Positions 26,782 to 36,687 of a DNA stretch of 64,000 bases are shown in pieces. Numbering within the stretch: the first letter of the stretch is position 1; each line of letters opens with the position of its first letter. The notes beneath the pieces are model-generated. The model was not told the origin of the DNA. It saw nothing but the letters and a program-made list of their open reading frames with translations, and searched no databases. The stretch comes from CAZCEC01 sp964497615 (GTDB taxonomy: Bacteria; Chloroflexota; Anaerolineae; Anaerolineales; UBA6663), in the NCBI GenBank assembly GCA_964497615.1, contig CAZCEC010000025.1, positions 1-64,000 of the forward strand, in the 5' to 3' direction. Made by a program: the position numbers and the translations under genes.

Positions 26782-27642
26782 CTATGCGTTCCCGCCGTTT
26801 ACCCACACGCCGTAGCCATGGCGCGGCCGCGAGGGCGCCAGGCGCGCCTTGAGATTGGCCGCCCACAACTGCGGATAGGGATGCAGCCTTAAGCCGGTCG
26901 CCTCCAGCCGCGCCTTGTCGGCCCCATCCAGGTAGCCCCGCGTCGGGAACAAGAAGAGTTCCAGCCCATGCTGGGCCTGAAAGCGCCGCCGCTCCTCCTC
27001 CACCTCGCGGGCCTTGCCTTCCGGCGAGAGGAAGAATTGCAGCCCCGTGGCGAGCAGCAGCCCGCCCACCGCAACCTGCGCCCTGGCCGCCTCAACGTAG
27101 GCCGCCGGATCGCTGAAGAAGGCCAGGCACCGATTCAGGATCACCACGTCGAACTGCTCATCGAGAAGGCTCAAGCCCCGCACATCCATCTGGATCGCCC
27201 GCCACCTCGTCGGGTAGAACCGGCGCGCGCCGAGTCCATTGTCCGCATCAGCAAAGTAATCCACCGCCGTCACTGTGTGCCCAGCCTCCGCCAGCCGGTG
27301 GCTCAGCCAGCCATTCCACGCGCCCACGTCCAGCACCCGCTGTCCGCTGCGGCCAGCCATCTGCCCCTTGATCACCTCCAGGTCATACCGGCGCAGCCGC
27401 CACTCCAGCCGCAAGCCTCGCCCCGCCTCCGCCATTGGGCCAAACGGCAGTTGGGCGTAGTCATCCGCCCGCCCTGCCCCTCGCCCTTCCGCGCGTAGCG
27501 CCGCCTCAAGCGCCGCCAAGCGCTGGGCAAGTTCAGGCGAGACCAGCCGCCGCACGCCTTCCACCTCAGCGAAGGCATGGCCCTGTGCGCACCCCCACGT
27601 CGCCGGGTCAAGCGTCGCGCGGCAAGTCGGACACAGAGGCAT
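26782..27642 (-). CDS. Zinc-ribbon class I SAM methyltransferase
   Basis: A 286-aa protein with an N-terminal Cys motif (MPLCPTCRATL, then CAQGHAF) resembling a zinc ribbon. A class I methyltransferase fold follows, with VLDVGAWNGWLSHRLAEAG as the SAM-binding motif, VTAVDYFAD as motif II, and FDVVILNRCLAFFSD. The start at 27642 places the CPTC motif at the N-terminus and overlaps the flippase gene by 35 nt. In a glycan locus it may methylate a sugar or lipid carrier. Confidence 0.83.
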   Translation of the reverse strand: MPLCPTCRATLDPATWGCAQGHAFAEVEGVRRLVSPELAQRLAALEAALRAEGRGAGRADDYAQLPFGPMAEAGRGLRLEWRLRRYDLEVIKGQMAGRSGQRVLDVGAWNGWLSHRLAEAGHTVTAVDYFADADNGLGARRFYPTRWRAIQMDVRGLSLLDEQFDVVILNRCLAFFSDPAAYVEAARAQVAVGGLLLATGLQFFLSPEGKAREVEEERRRFQAQHGLELFLFPTRGYLDGADKARLEATGLRLHPYPQLWAANLKARLAPSRPRHGYGVWVNGGNA

Positions 27643-28861
27643 ACGACGCTCGCTGCCAGTAGCGGCGGCCCGGCCCGGCCACAATCACATAGGCCAGCCC
27701 CATGGCCCACTGCGCCGCGGCCGCGCCCGCCGCCGCGCCCGCCAGTCCCAGGTGCGGCAGCAGCGCCAGGTTCACACCAACGCTGACAGCGATGCCCAGC
27801 CCGTTGATCAGAATGACCAGCGCCGGCCGTTCGGCCTTGAAGAGGACATAGATGATGGGCAGATAGAAAAAGATCGGCCACACCGACGCGCCGCCGATGA
27901 GCAGCAGCCCCGGCGGCGAGGGCAGGCCATACAGCCGCGTCAGCGCCAGGTGCGCCGCGGGCAGAAAGACCGTCAGCACCAGCGCCCCAGCCGCCGCCAG
28001 CCGCGCCGCCACCCTCAGGCTCGCCCCGAATGACAGCCGGTACAGGCTCTTGACGAACGGCATCAAGATGAAGCCCGCCGCCGCCTGACCGTACAACATC
28101 AAGTTAGAAAACACCTGATAGTGCCCGATATCGCGCTCACGCAGGAAGGCGCTCACCGTGTAGAAGTCTGCCCGCGATTGCAGCAGCCCGCTAAACCCCA
28201 GCAGGAAGAACGGCAGCGCCGCCCACAACTGCCGGAGATCAAACCTGCCTGCCCAGCGCGTGGCTACCAGCGCCCGAAATCCCACCCCCAGCAGCGCCGC
28301 CTTGAACAGGGTGGACAGCGCAAACAGTGCCAGCAGTGTGTCGAGCGTCAACGCCGGTCCCAGCCACAGCACTGGCCCGGCCAGCACCGCCAGGCCCGCC
28401 GCCTCCACGGCCAACGCCCTCGCAAACGCCCGCCGGTACAGCACCACCACATCAAAGGCCTGGTCCAGCACCAGACCCAGCGCGCACAGCGCCAGCCAGG
28501 CCGCGCGGCCCGCTGGCAGGCCCAACCCCAACAGCACCACGGGCAGCGCCGCCAACAGCGCCAGCCGCGTCACCAGATTCGACTGCCATGCGGCCGCCAC
28601 CCGGCCCGGCGCGCGGCTGAACTCACGCAGCAAGAAGTCTTTGTTGCCCCACCCTGCTATGTGGGCCGCAAGCTGCGCCGCAATCAGGGCGCGCGCAAAC
28701 TCGCCCCAGAGGTCCACCGACGCCGCCCGCACCACCAGGAACGCAAACAGCGGCCCGATGAGGGGCACCGCCAGGCTGTTGAGGGCGTTCAGCGCCACCG
28801 CCCGGCCCCGCCGCTGAGCGCGCGCCCGGCGCAGGCTCTGCCACAGCGTCGCCAGCGTCAT
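27608..28861 (-). CDS. Polysaccharide flippase (MATE/Wzx-like)
   Basis: A 417-aa polytopic protein with about 12 helices and the pattern of the polysaccharide transport family (LNALNSLAVPLIGPLFAFLVVRAAS at the N-terminus, split here for length). Expected to flip lipid-linked oligosaccharide to the outer face before ligation by the cluster ligase. The 3' end overlaps the methyltransferase gene, and the start overlaps the upstream GT39 gene by 4 nt. Confidence 0.8.
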   Translation of the reverse strand: MTLATLWQSLRRARAQRRGRAVALNALNSLAVPLIGPLFAFLVVRAASVDLWGEFARALIAAQLAAHIAGWGNKDFLLREFSRAPGRVAAAWQSNLVTRLALLAALPVVLLGLGLPAGRAAWLALCALGLVLDQAFDVVVLYRRAFARALAVEAAGLAVLAGPVLWLGPALTLDTLLALFALSTLFKAALLGVGFRALVATRWAGRFDLRQLWAALPFFLLGFSGLLQSRADFYTVSAFLRERDIGHYQVFSNLMLYGQAAAGFILMPFVKSLYRLSFGASLRVAARLAAAGALVLTVFLPAAHLALTRLYGLPSPPGLLLIGGASVWPIFFYLPIIYVLFKAERPALVILINGLGIAVSVGVNLALLPHLGLAGAAAGAAAAQWAMGLAYVIVAGPGRRYWQRASYASVSDLPRDA

Positions 28862-30531
28862 GGGCCGCCCGCCATCCCCGCCGCCTCGCAGCGATATACC
28901 CTCACCTCCCCATAGTCGGGCGTGACGATATCGGCGGCGACGAACGGACAGTGGACTTGCAGGTAGGCTTCCAACTCGCGCCAGTCCTGCGCGTTCTCCG
29001 TCGTCTGCGCGGGATCGCGGGCATACAGATCGAGCAGGCGCTCCTCGCTCACGACGTAGTCCGGGCGCAAGCCCCTCAGCACCTCTCCCAGCGCGGGCGG
29101 GTCCACGAAGAAGCGGTCGTCCGAGAGCAGGAACGGCAGTTGGATGGATCGCGCCGGGAAGTCGTGCAGCCCCAGCCAGAACGTCTCAGCCAGCAGCAGG
29201 GTCGCGCCCGGCTCCAGGCTCTGGCGCAGCTCCGCGCTCAACCCCGCGTAGTTCGTGGCCGTGCGCGCCCCTTGCCAGCCGTGCGCCAGCCCTGCCGCGC
29301 CCTCCACCAGCACACCAGCCAGCGCCGCGCCCATCAGCGCCTGCGCCCAGCGCCGCCGCCCCGCGCGCACGCGCTCCCACACCCTCAGCGCCGCCCAGGC
29401 GCATTGCAGCACCAGGAAGGGCATGACGAGCAGGATGTAGTAGTAGCGCTTGTAATGGATGAGGAGCGCCAGGAGAAACGCCAGCAACGGCCACGCGGTC
29501 AGCAACAGGACTTCGCCCGGCCGCCGCGCCGCGCGCACGCGCGGCCACAACACCATCACCGCGATGCCGGCCAGCACCGGCAGCAGCCAGATGCCCAGCC
29601 GCGGCCACAATACCGGCTGGCGAAAGCTGCCCCCCAGCCAGGCCAGGTAGCGCCACGGCTCGCGCAGCAGGCTATCGAGATAAAAGCCTGGGCGAATAAC
29701 GTCGCTCAGGCTTCCGTGCCGCGCCATCTGCCCGCGATAGGCGGCCAGGTCGCCGGCCACGTAGGCCGCCCAGGGCAGCATCGCCAACAGCCAGCCCGCC
29801 ACCATCAGCCACAGCGCCGGCCGCCGCCACGCCCGCGCGCCTTCCCCCCAAATCAGTATCAGCGCCAGCACGGCCAGAATGAACGCGCCGTAGACATGCG
29901 TGAGCGTCGCCAGCCCGGCCAGCGCGCCCGCCGCCACATAGCCCCAGCGCGCGCCGCGCGGGTGCGCCCACAGAAACACGATGCTCGCGCCCAGCACCCA
30001 CACCGGCACCCAGATGTCGAACCGGATCAGCCGCGCCATATCCAGCAGCGGCATCCCCGTGGTGTTCACGTCAATCCCAATCCGGTCCACCTCGCTCGGC
30101 ATCGGCAGCCCCAGCCGCACGATCACCAGCGCGCCCGCGGCCAGCGCGCCCAGCCGGGCGCTGTGTATCTGGCGGCCCAGCCGGAAGGTTAACGCCAGCG
30201 TCAGCAATCCCCCCCACACTGATACCATGCGCGCCTGCCACGCCCCCACGCCCATCAGCCGAAAGGCCAGCGTCACCAACAGCGGGTACAGCGGCATGAA
30301 TTCGTAGTCGCGGTTCTCGGCATTGAAGAACCCCGCCAGCAGGTCGTTCCCATACACGCCCTGCGTCATCAGCTTGTAGGCCGGCTGGACGATCCGCATC
30401 TGCGCCCATTCCAGCACCGGGTAATTGGCCAGGCCAGGCAGCACCGCCGCCAGCAAGACACCCATTGCGAGAATGACGACGACTCGCGGCCAGTGCTTGT
30501 TCAGGGCCGCCCACCCCGCCGCGCCGTTCAT
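28858..30531 (-). CDS. GT39/PMT-family membrane glycosyltransferase
   Basis: A 557-aa integral membrane glycosyltransferase, second of its type in the locus. It has about 11 helices and a first loop with the acidic segment AENRDYEFMPLYPLLV, as in GT39 relatives, plus a C-terminal soluble domain. The start at 30531 (MNGAAGW) overlaps the upstream gene stop by ATGA; the longer frame begins with low-complexity residues and would run deep into that gene. Confidence 0.83.
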   Translation of the reverse strand: MNGAAGWAALNKHWPRVVVILAMGVLLAAVLPGLANYPVLEWAQMRIVQPAYKLMTQGVYGNDLLAGFFNAENRDYEFMPLYPLLVTLAFRLMGVGAWQARMVSVWGGLLTLALTFRLGRQIHSARLGALAAGALVIVRLGLPMPSEVDRIGIDVNTTGMPLLDMARLIRFDIWVPVWVLGASIVFLWAHPRGARWGYVAAGALAGLATLTHVYGAFILAVLALILIWGEGARAWRRPALWLMVAGWLLAMLPWAAYVAGDLAAYRGQMARHGSLSDVIRPGFYLDSLLREPWRYLAWLGGSFRQPVLWPRLGIWLLPVLAGIAVMVLWPRVRAARRPGEVLLLTAWPLLAFLLALLIHYKRYYYILLVMPFLVLQCAWAALRVWERVRAGRRRWAQALMGAALAGVLVEGAAGLAHGWQGARTATNYAGLSAELRQSLEPGATLLLAETFWLGLHDFPARSIQLPFLLSDDRFFVDPPALGEVLRGLRPDYVVSEERLLDLYARDPAQTTENAQDWRELEAYLQVHCPFVAADIVTPDYGEVRVYRCEAAGMAGGP

Positions 30532-31976
30532 GCCGCCGGGGCCTCGTCGGCCATCGCCCGCATCAGCCACGCCCACAGCAGCCACCCGCCGTACATTCGT
30601 GGATAGGCCAGCAGCGCATGCCAGCCGTCAAAGAACCAGGGGTGCTTGTAGTTGAATGGCACAGCCACCAACACTGCCGCCGCGGCCAGCCAGGCCGCCC
30701 TCAGCGGCGTCACCCGCCCGCGCTCGCCCGCCAGGTGCCTCACCGCCGCCGCGTACGGCAGCACCAGCAACGCATAGTGATATTCCTCGGCGAAGGGCAG
30801 CAGCACCACGCCCAGGGTCAGCGCCACTGCAAAGACCAGTTCCAGGCTGGCGGTGCGTGCCCGCCGCCACACCAGCGCCAGCCCCGCGCCGCCCACGGCC
30901 AGCGTTGCCGCCCGCCCCACCCAGGCAGGCAGTTCCAGCAGCGGCCGCGGATTCCAGACAGCGTCCGGCCGCGTGAGATGTTGAAAGAAACTCGGCACGG
31001 TCTGGAAGGCGGTTGCCGCCGCCCAGCCATGCTCACCCATGTGCTCGACGAGCGATTGCGCAAATCGCTGCCAGCCGGCCCAGCCCACGAATACCAGACT
31101 GACGCCGCCCACGCCCAGCCCCGCCAGCACCGCCAAGCCCAGCGTGCGCCACTGCCCCCGGAGCGCTAGAATCAACCACAGTGGGCTGCCGCTGAGCTTA
31201 AGGGCCGCCGCCATCCCCAGCGGAACGCCCGCCCTCAGCGCCCGCCCGCGCCGCAATTGCCATAGCGTCACCGCAAAGCCAAACAGCAATAGCACGTACA
31301 CCTGCCCCAGCCGGAAGTTCTCGTGCACCGGCGCGGCCAGCAGCGCCCCCGCCGCCAGTGCCACGCGCGCCCCAAGTGCCTCCCCCGGCAATCCCGCCAT
31401 CAGCAGCCGCAACGCGCCCGCAAACAGGGCCAGGTTGAGCCATAGCCACACCTGCCGGGCAGTGATGATATCCAGCCAGGCCAGGGGCAGCGCCAGCAGG
31501 GCCGCCGTGGGCGGGTTGGGCGCATACACCTCGCCGATCCCGTTCGGCGTTCGTGCCATCACTTCAGCGCTGTACCAGGCGTTGTCGTAAATCTTCGGCG
31601 TCCAGCGCCCCTCCCACATCAGCCGTGCCGCCACGTAGTACGTCGGGAACCCATGCCGCAGCGTCCCCAGTGCCGGCGCAAAGCACCCCCACACAAACAC
31701 CCCCGCCGCCAGCGCCGCCACCACAACCAGCAATGCTGTTCTGAATGACCGCCTGCGCCCGCCGTCCTGTTCGCCTTTGTGACGCGGGTTGTTGTGGCCC
31801 CCATCAGCGCCCGCCTGCGCCGCCGCATCTGGCCCAGTGCCAACCTCGTCGCGCGGGCCTTCGCGGCCCGCCTCGGCGGCTGCGCCAGAAGCCGCCTCTG
31901 CCGCCCCGCGCTTCGCCGCGCGTCCGTCAAGCACAGTCAATTCTGCCTTGCCAATCTCATTGAACTCTGCCACCAA
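30528..31976 (-). CDS. GT87-like (DUF2029) membrane glycosyltransferase
   Basis: A polytopic protein of the GT87 group: FPTYYVAARLMWEG, YAPNPPTAALLALPLAWLD and FRLGQVYVLLL match the conserved acidic loop and NPP motif of polyprenyl-phosphate-mannose transferases. The first 75 residues are a charged, Ala-rich tail. The start is uncertain: TTG at 31976 or GTG at 31973 are the outermost options. It is the first gene of the glycan operon that runs to 19671. Confidence 0.78.
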   Translation of the reverse strand: MVAEFNEIGKAELTVLDGRAAKRGAAEAASGAAAEAGREGPRDEVGTGPDAAAQAGADGGHNNPRHKGEQDGGRRRSFRTALLVVVAALAAGVFVWGCFAPALGTLRHGFPTYYVAARLMWEGRWTPKIYDNAWYSAEVMARTPNGIGEVYAPNPPTAALLALPLAWLDIITARQVWLWLNLALFAGALRLLMAGLPGEALGARVALAAGALLAAPVHENFRLGQVYVLLLFGFAVTLWQLRRGRALRAGVPLGMAAALKLSGSPLWLILALRGQWRTLGLAVLAGLGVGGVSLVFVGWAGWQRFAQSLVEHMGEHGWAAATAFQTVPSFFQHLTRPDAVWNPRPLLELPAWVGRAATLAVGGAGLALVWRRARTASLELVFAVALTLGVVLLPFAEEYHYALLVLPYAAAVRHLAGERGRVTPLRAAWLAAAAVLVAVPFNYKHPWFFDGWHALLAYPRMYGGWLLWAWLMRAMADEAPAA

Positions 31977-32045
31977 CTATCCGCTACACACCTGCCCCGG
32001 ATGCTCTTGCCGGGGTCCGCTACACAATCCGTTGCCAAAGGACCG

Positions 32046-33530
32046 CTAGAACCCGCTCGTCTCCGGCCGCTGATACCGCATCAGCCGCTGCAGCACGCTC
32101 AACTCATACGGCGCGTGATACACCCGCGCCCGATAGCGCCAGGCGCTGAACCCCCGCAGCACCGTCCGCCGCGTCCCCGTCAGCCGCGCATCGGTTGTGG
32201 TGGGATAGTACGCATTCAGCACACGCTCAAAGTTGCGGATATGCCGCCGCAGCCGGTCCGGCAGCCACGGCATGTGCGCGCTGTGCCGCTGTACGAACTC
32301 CAGCCAATCCTCGCTCAGCCACTCGTCCAGCGTCTCCGGAAAGCGAAACCCCTGCGCCTTCGCTGTGTCGTACAGGTCGCCCGCCAACGGCACCGGCGTG
32401 TAGTTGTACAGGATGATCTCGCTGCGCGGGTTGACGGCCTTCACCCGCCGGATGAACTCAATGGTCTGATGCACATCCGCCTCCGGGTCGGGCGGATTAC
32501 CCAGCACAAACGAGAACTCGGGCACGATGTCATAGCGCGCCATCTGCGCGGCGATAGCCAGGGTCTTGTCCGGCGACATCGTCCCGCCCTTGTCCATGCG
32601 CTTGAGCGTCTCCGCCGAGCCGCTCTCCGCGCCCATAAACATCATCTTCAGCCCCGCCTCGCGCATCAGCCCCCAGGTCCGCTCGGAATACTTCAGCAGC
32701 GTGTCAATCCGCGCCTCGCCCCACCATGCCAGCCCCAGCGGCCGGATGCGCTCCGCGAATTCCGCGGTGCGCGCCTCGTGCACGAAGAAGTTGTTGTCGT
32801 AGAACTCCACCGCGTTCACCTGCCAGCGCTGCGCGTAGGCCTCCAGCGCCTGCGCCACCTGCGCCGCCGTCTGCGGATACCACTTGCCGTTCACCAGGTT
32901 CACCACCGCGCAGAAGTTGCAGAAGAACGGGCAGCCGTAAGACGAGTGGTAGCCCAGCGTGCGCGAGCCTAGGAACGTCCGCCGCACGTAGCGCTCCACC
33001 GGCAACCGGTCCAGGTTGAACGCGGGCAGTTGCGCCGGGTGAGGGATCGGCGCCAGCGGGTTGGAGACCGGTCCCCCAACCTCGCCCCGAAACGCCAGCC
33101 CCGGAATATCGGCCAGCCGCGGCACGCCCGTTTCCAGATGATCCAGCAGTTGCAGGAAAACGTGTTCGCCGTGGCCGCGCACCACGTAGTCCACGTAGTC
33201 CGCGCGCAGGCACGCCTCCCAGTGCTGCGTCGGGAAGTACCCGCCCCACACCACCGTCAGGCGCGGGTGCTGTTCCTTGAGCGCGCGGCACAGCGGCGCC
33301 GCCTGCTTGAGCTGCGGCCCCGGCATCACCGTCACCGCCAGCACCACCGGGCCGCGCGGCTCACACTCCGCGGCCAACGCTGCCAGTCGCGCCAGCGGGT
33401 TCGGCTCCAGGTTGCCGTCCACGATCAGGTACTCGTGCCGGCCCTCCAACACCGCACCCACCGCCAGCAAGGAGAACGGGAGAATTGGCTTGCGCCCCGC
33501 GGACGATTGCGGATTGTAGAAGATGATCAT
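32046..33530 (-). CDS. B12-binding-type radical SAM protein
   Basis: A 494-aa protein with an N-terminal Rossmann-type B12-binding domain (about residues 1-140) that lacks the DxHxxG histidine motif. A radical SAM barrel with the cluster motif CPFFCNFC (C200, C204, C207) follows, then a C-terminal helical extension. Relatives include BchE- and hopanoid-type enzymes that methylate or rearrange unreactive carbons. It overlaps the upstream methyltransferase gene by 4 nt. Substrate not recognised. Confidence 0.88.
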   Translation of the reverse strand: MIIFYNPQSSAGRKPILPFSLLAVGAVLEGRHEYLIVDGNLEPNPLARLAALAAECEPRGPVVLAVTVMPGPQLKQAAPLCRALKEQHPRLTVVWGGYFPTQHWEACLRADYVDYVVRGHGEHVFLQLLDHLETGVPRLADIPGLAFRGEVGGPVSNPLAPIPHPAQLPAFNLDRLPVERYVRRTFLGSRTLGYHSSYGCPFFCNFCAVVNLVNGKWYPQTAAQVAQALEAYAQRWQVNAVEFYDNNFFVHEARTAEFAERIRPLGLAWWGEARIDTLLKYSERTWGLMREAGLKMMFMGAESGSAETLKRMDKGGTMSPDKTLAIAAQMARYDIVPEFSFVLGNPPDPEADVHQTIEFIRRVKAVNPRSEIILYNYTPVPLAGDLYDTAKAQGFRFPETLDEWLSEDWLEFVQRHSAHMPWLPDRLRRHIRNFERVLNAYYPTTTDARLTGTRRTVLRGFSAWRYRARVYHAPYELSVLQRLMRYQRPETSGF

Positions 33531-34237
33531 GGGCGAGCCGCCACGGCATACACCGTGAGCACTTCGTTGCCCAGGTCGCGCACGGCGACTGGCTGCGGGT
33601 CAAAGTCCGCTCGGCGCAGTGCGTCCAGCATCCCCGGCGCGTCGCCGTCGGTTGAGAGCACCACCAGCGCCTGTCCCCCCGGCTTCAAGTGCTCACTCAG
33701 CCCGGCGGCAAAGCGCTCAAACACCGCCACCCCGCGCCAGGCGTGGTCTAGTGCATCGCGCGGCGTGCCGCGATAGAACGGCGGGTTGAACAGCACCACG
33801 TCGAAGCGTTCCCCCGCCACCGGCCCGAACAGGTCCCCTTCGCGCGCCTCCACCCGGTCTTCCAGCCGGTTGATCAGCGCATTGATCCGCGCGCAGCGCA
33901 CGGCCTCCGGGTTGATGTCCACCCCCACCACCCTGAATCCTGCTCGCGCCGCCGCCAGCGCGCACAACCCGGAGCCGGTGCCCAGGTCGAGCGCCGCCTG
34001 GCCCACGCCCCCGGCCGGATAGCGGCCCTTGAATGCCTCGACCAGAAACGGGCCAGTGCGGAACAGCACCGGGTTGAACACCTCTGGCAGCACCACCAGC
34101 GCCAGCCCGTCCACCTGCTCCAGCACCAGCCGCCGGTAGCGCCGCCCGAACACCCGGTGGCGCAGCCACAAGTACCAGCGCGTCAGCCAGCGCACCACAG
34201 GCGCCGCCGGGCTGCTCCTAACACCGGCTGCGCGCAT
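33527..34237 (-). CDS. Class I methyltransferase with NPPF motif (HemK/RsmC-like)
   Basis: A 236-aa SAM methyltransferase with ALDLGTGSGLCALAAA as SAM motif, VVGVDINPEAV, and NPPFYRG as the active-site motif of N-methyltransferases acting on amino groups of Gln, Asn, adenine or guanine. It sits between two radical SAM genes, coupled to the first by a 4-nt overlap and 17 nt after the second. That context points to a small-molecule target instead of ribosome maturation, but this is inference. Confidence 0.82.
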   Translation of the reverse strand: MRAAGVRSSPAAPVVRWLTRWYLWLRHRVFGRRYRRLVLEQVDGLALVVLPEVFNPVLFRTGPFLVEAFKGRYPAGGVGQAALDLGTGSGLCALAAARAGFRVVGVDINPEAVRCARINALINRLEDRVEAREGDLFGPVAGERFDVVLFNPPFYRGTPRDALDHAWRGVAVFERFAAGLSEHLKPGGQALVVLSTDGDAPGMLDALRRADFDPQPVAVRDLGNEVLTVYAVAARP

Positions 34238-34254
34238 GCCCAGTCGCTTTCATT

Positions 34255-35742
34255 CTAGGTCTTGGAGGCTGGCACGGAACCGCGGGCGCCGATCATCACC
34301 CGCAGTTGCCGCTCGGCCCGCAGCCATCCCGCCGCATGCCGTGGCACGCTCGCTAGCGCCCGCACGCGCCTGGCGATGGGCAGCGGCTGGGCCCGCCGTG
34401 TCTGCCGCACATCCAGCGCCCGCCGCAGCCGGAACTCGTGGTGCACTCGCCCATGCAGCACCCGATAGAAGTCCTGCGGATAGGGCCCTTGGTACAGGAG
34501 GGCCAGATCGTTCGAGTCCACCCAATTCTGCTTTTCGCCCAACTCCAGCTTCACCCTCTCGTAGAACTTCGTCCCCGGCAGCGGGTACGACACCGAGATA
34601 CCGATGTCGTCCGGCAGGCACTCGCGCACGAGCTTGAGGGTCAGTTGAATGTCGTCCCAGGTCTCGCCCGGGTAGCCGAACTGAAGGAAGAAGCACACTT
34701 CCAGGCCCTGCGCCCGCAGGAGCGCCGCCGCCTGGTAGATGTCGGCCACCGTGTCGCCCTTCTCCATCGCATCCAGGACCTTCTGCGAACCGCTCTCGGC
34801 GCCCATCCACACCGTCTGGCAGCCGGCCGCCCGCAGAGCGCGCGCCACGGCCTCACTCACCAGGTCGGCGCGCGTCAGGCACTTGAACGGCAGCCAGGCA
34901 TCGGCCGCGCGCACGCACTCGGCAAATCGCTCGATCCAGCCCGGCTTCAGTCCCAGGATGTCGTCCGCGAACCAGATGTGATCCGGCTGATAGGTCGTCT
35001 TGAGCCACGCCATCTCGGCGGCGACGTTCTCCGGCGAGCGCGAGTTGTACCGCTGGCCCCAGATGGGCTTGGCGCACCAATTACAGTGATAGGGGCAGCC
35101 GCGCGTGCTCACCATGTTCATCGAGTAGTAGCCGTGCCGCTCGCGCCACACCGCCCGGTAGCGCGCCACGTCCACTAGGTCCCACGCCGGGAAAGGCAGC
35201 GCATCCAGGTCGCGCAGGTCCGGCCGGCGCGCGTTGAAGTGCTCGCCGCCGTGCGCATCCCGCCAGGCCAGGCCCAGAATGCTATCCAGCGGTCGGTCGT
35301 CGCGCCCGCTCAGCGCGGCCATCAACTCGCCCAGCGTCGCCTCCCCCTCGCCCAGCAGAATGTAGTCCGCGCCCTGTGCAAAGTATCTGCTTGCATGGTC
35401 GGTGGCATCGGCCCCGCACAGGATCACCATGCAGCCGCGCTCCCGGGCCATCCCGATCATGGTAAACGCCGCCGCCCGCATCCGCAGCAGGCACATCTTG
35501 CTCAGGTAGTTGAAGTTATCTTCAAATAGCACGGCGAAGCGCGGCTGGTGCGCGTCCAGAGCCCTCGCCCACTCCGCCTCGCTCTCGGCCAGCATGGCAT
35601 CAAACAGCGCCACGTCATAGCCCTGCGCCCGCAAGTAACTGGCAGCATACAGCGTCCCCAGCGGCGGATAGGGCTGCATGGCCGCCCACAGCTTCGGGTC
35701 AAACCGCAGGTAGTAGGATTGGCCGAAGAGGACGTCCACCAT
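34255..35742 (-). CDS. B12-binding-type radical SAM protein
   Basis: A 495-aa protein with a B12-binding fold at residues 1-145 (no DxHxxG). The radical SAM cluster motif is CPYHCNWC (C216, C220, C223), and a C-terminal region follows. It is distinct from the other radical SAM protein of the cluster but shares the same architecture. Its gene is 3 nt downstream of the nucleotidyltransferase-like gene. It may catalyse the first radical step of the same pathway. Confidence 0.88.
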   Translation of the reverse strand: MVDVLFGQSYYLRFDPKLWAAMQPYPPLGTLYAASYLRAQGYDVALFDAMLAESEAEWARALDAHQPRFAVLFEDNFNYLSKMCLLRMRAAAFTMIGMARERGCMVILCGADATDHASRYFAQGADYILLGEGEATLGELMAALSGRDDRPLDSILGLAWRDAHGGEHFNARRPDLRDLDALPFPAWDLVDVARYRAVWRERHGYYSMNMVSTRGCPYHCNWCAKPIWGQRYNSRSPENVAAEMAWLKTTYQPDHIWFADDILGLKPGWIERFAECVRAADAWLPFKCLTRADLVSEAVARALRAAGCQTVWMGAESGSQKVLDAMEKGDTVADIYQAAALLRAQGLEVCFFLQFGYPGETWDDIQLTLKLVRECLPDDIGISVSYPLPGTKFYERVKLELGEKQNWVDSNDLALLYQGPYPQDFYRVLHGRVHHEFRLRRALDVRQTRRAQPLPIARRVRALASVPRHAAGWLRAERQLRVMIGARGSVPASKT

Positions 35743-35745
35743 CGG

Positions 35746-36687
35746 TCAGGCGGCCCATTCGTCTTCCGGCACGCGGAGCGCCACGGGCAGCCCTGTGGGC
35801 AGGCTGAACCGGCGCACCCCCTCCTCATACCGGCGCAATATTGGGGAGCCGTGATCGTCGAAGTGGCCCTTGATCCGGTCAGCATCAAGTTCAGCCGCGG
35901 CCGTGGGGCGGCGGGCGCTGGCCGCGAAGCGGGCCAGCTTGCGCCGCCGCTCCCAGGCTTCCAGCCGGTCGCCCAACCTGCCCCCCAGCAGCCTCTCCCC
36001 CAGCCGCTTCAGGCCGCCCAGCCAGCCTCGCGGCGTCAGGTCGGCCTCTTGCCGCCACGGCCCATGCGCATTGGGCAGAAAGCTATACGACCAGTCATTC
36101 GCCAACCGCATCGCCACATACACCGCCTGGCCCACCAGCGGCACCATCTGCGCCAGGTCGTGCGCCACGTACAGATCGCGCCGCGCCTGCGCCAGCGCAG
36201 TCTCGGCCAGCACATAGTTCGGGCACAACCCCACGCCCGTCCACCGCGCCGCGCGCACCACCAGCACCGCCAACCCCCGCGCCAGCCACACCCGGCCGGG
36301 CGCCGTCACAATCAGATAATCCACGTCGTCCCCGGCGGGGGCATTGTCCAGGGCCAGCGCGCCCGTCACCGCCACCATGCGCACGAACGGCAGGCAGCCC
36401 AGCACCCTCGCCCAGCGTCGCGCCCGCGGCCACAGCGCCGCGGAGGCGCGGCCGCGCTCGTTCCGCAGGTCGCCAATAGCCTGCCGGCCGCGCAGCATCA
36501 CATAGCCATTTGTGCACACGGTGTGCGCCAGCAGCCACGGCGATGACTCAAGCGCCGCCTGCACGCTATCGGGAGAAGCGCAGACGCCAATGAGGAAGTG
36601 GTGCACCTCGCCCGGCGTTAGGGGATAGTCGAAGATGTCGGCATATACCAGAGTCTGGAGGATGGCCTCGTCGGGCAAAGGAGTCAT
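35746..36687 (-). CDS. Nucleotidyltransferase-like protein of the radical SAM cluster
   Basis: A 313-aa protein with an N-terminal winged-helix-like region (ILQTLVYADIFDYPLTPGE). A central TGALALDNAPAGDDVDYLIV segment follows, which resembles the glycine-plus-DxD strand of the nucleotidyltransferase superfamily. The C-terminus is basic, with a possible amphipathic helix. A complete second acidic motif is not obvious, so activity is uncertain. It is the first gene of the radical SAM unit. Confidence 0.62.
   Translation of the reverse strand: MTPLPDEAILQTLVYADIFDYPLTPGEVHHFLIGVCASPDSVQAALESSPWLLAHTVCTNGYVMLRGRQAIGDLRNERGRASAALWPRARRWARVLGCLPFVRMVAVTGALALDNAPAGDDVDYLIVTAPGRVWLARGLAVLVVRAARWTGVGLCPNYVLAETALAQARRDLYVAHDLAQMVPLVGQAVYVAMRLANDWSYSFLPNAHGPWRQEADLTPRGWLGGLKRLGERLLGGRLGDRLEAWERRRKLARFAASARRPTAAAELDADRIKGHFDDHGSPILRRYEEGVRRFSLPTGLPVALRVPEDEWAA

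Noticed and set aside
19671..31976. Genomic island or prophage origin for the glycan cluster
   Set aside because: No integrase, transposase, attachment repeats or obvious composition change; the tRNA at 18802 is intact and I saw no duplicated 3' end.
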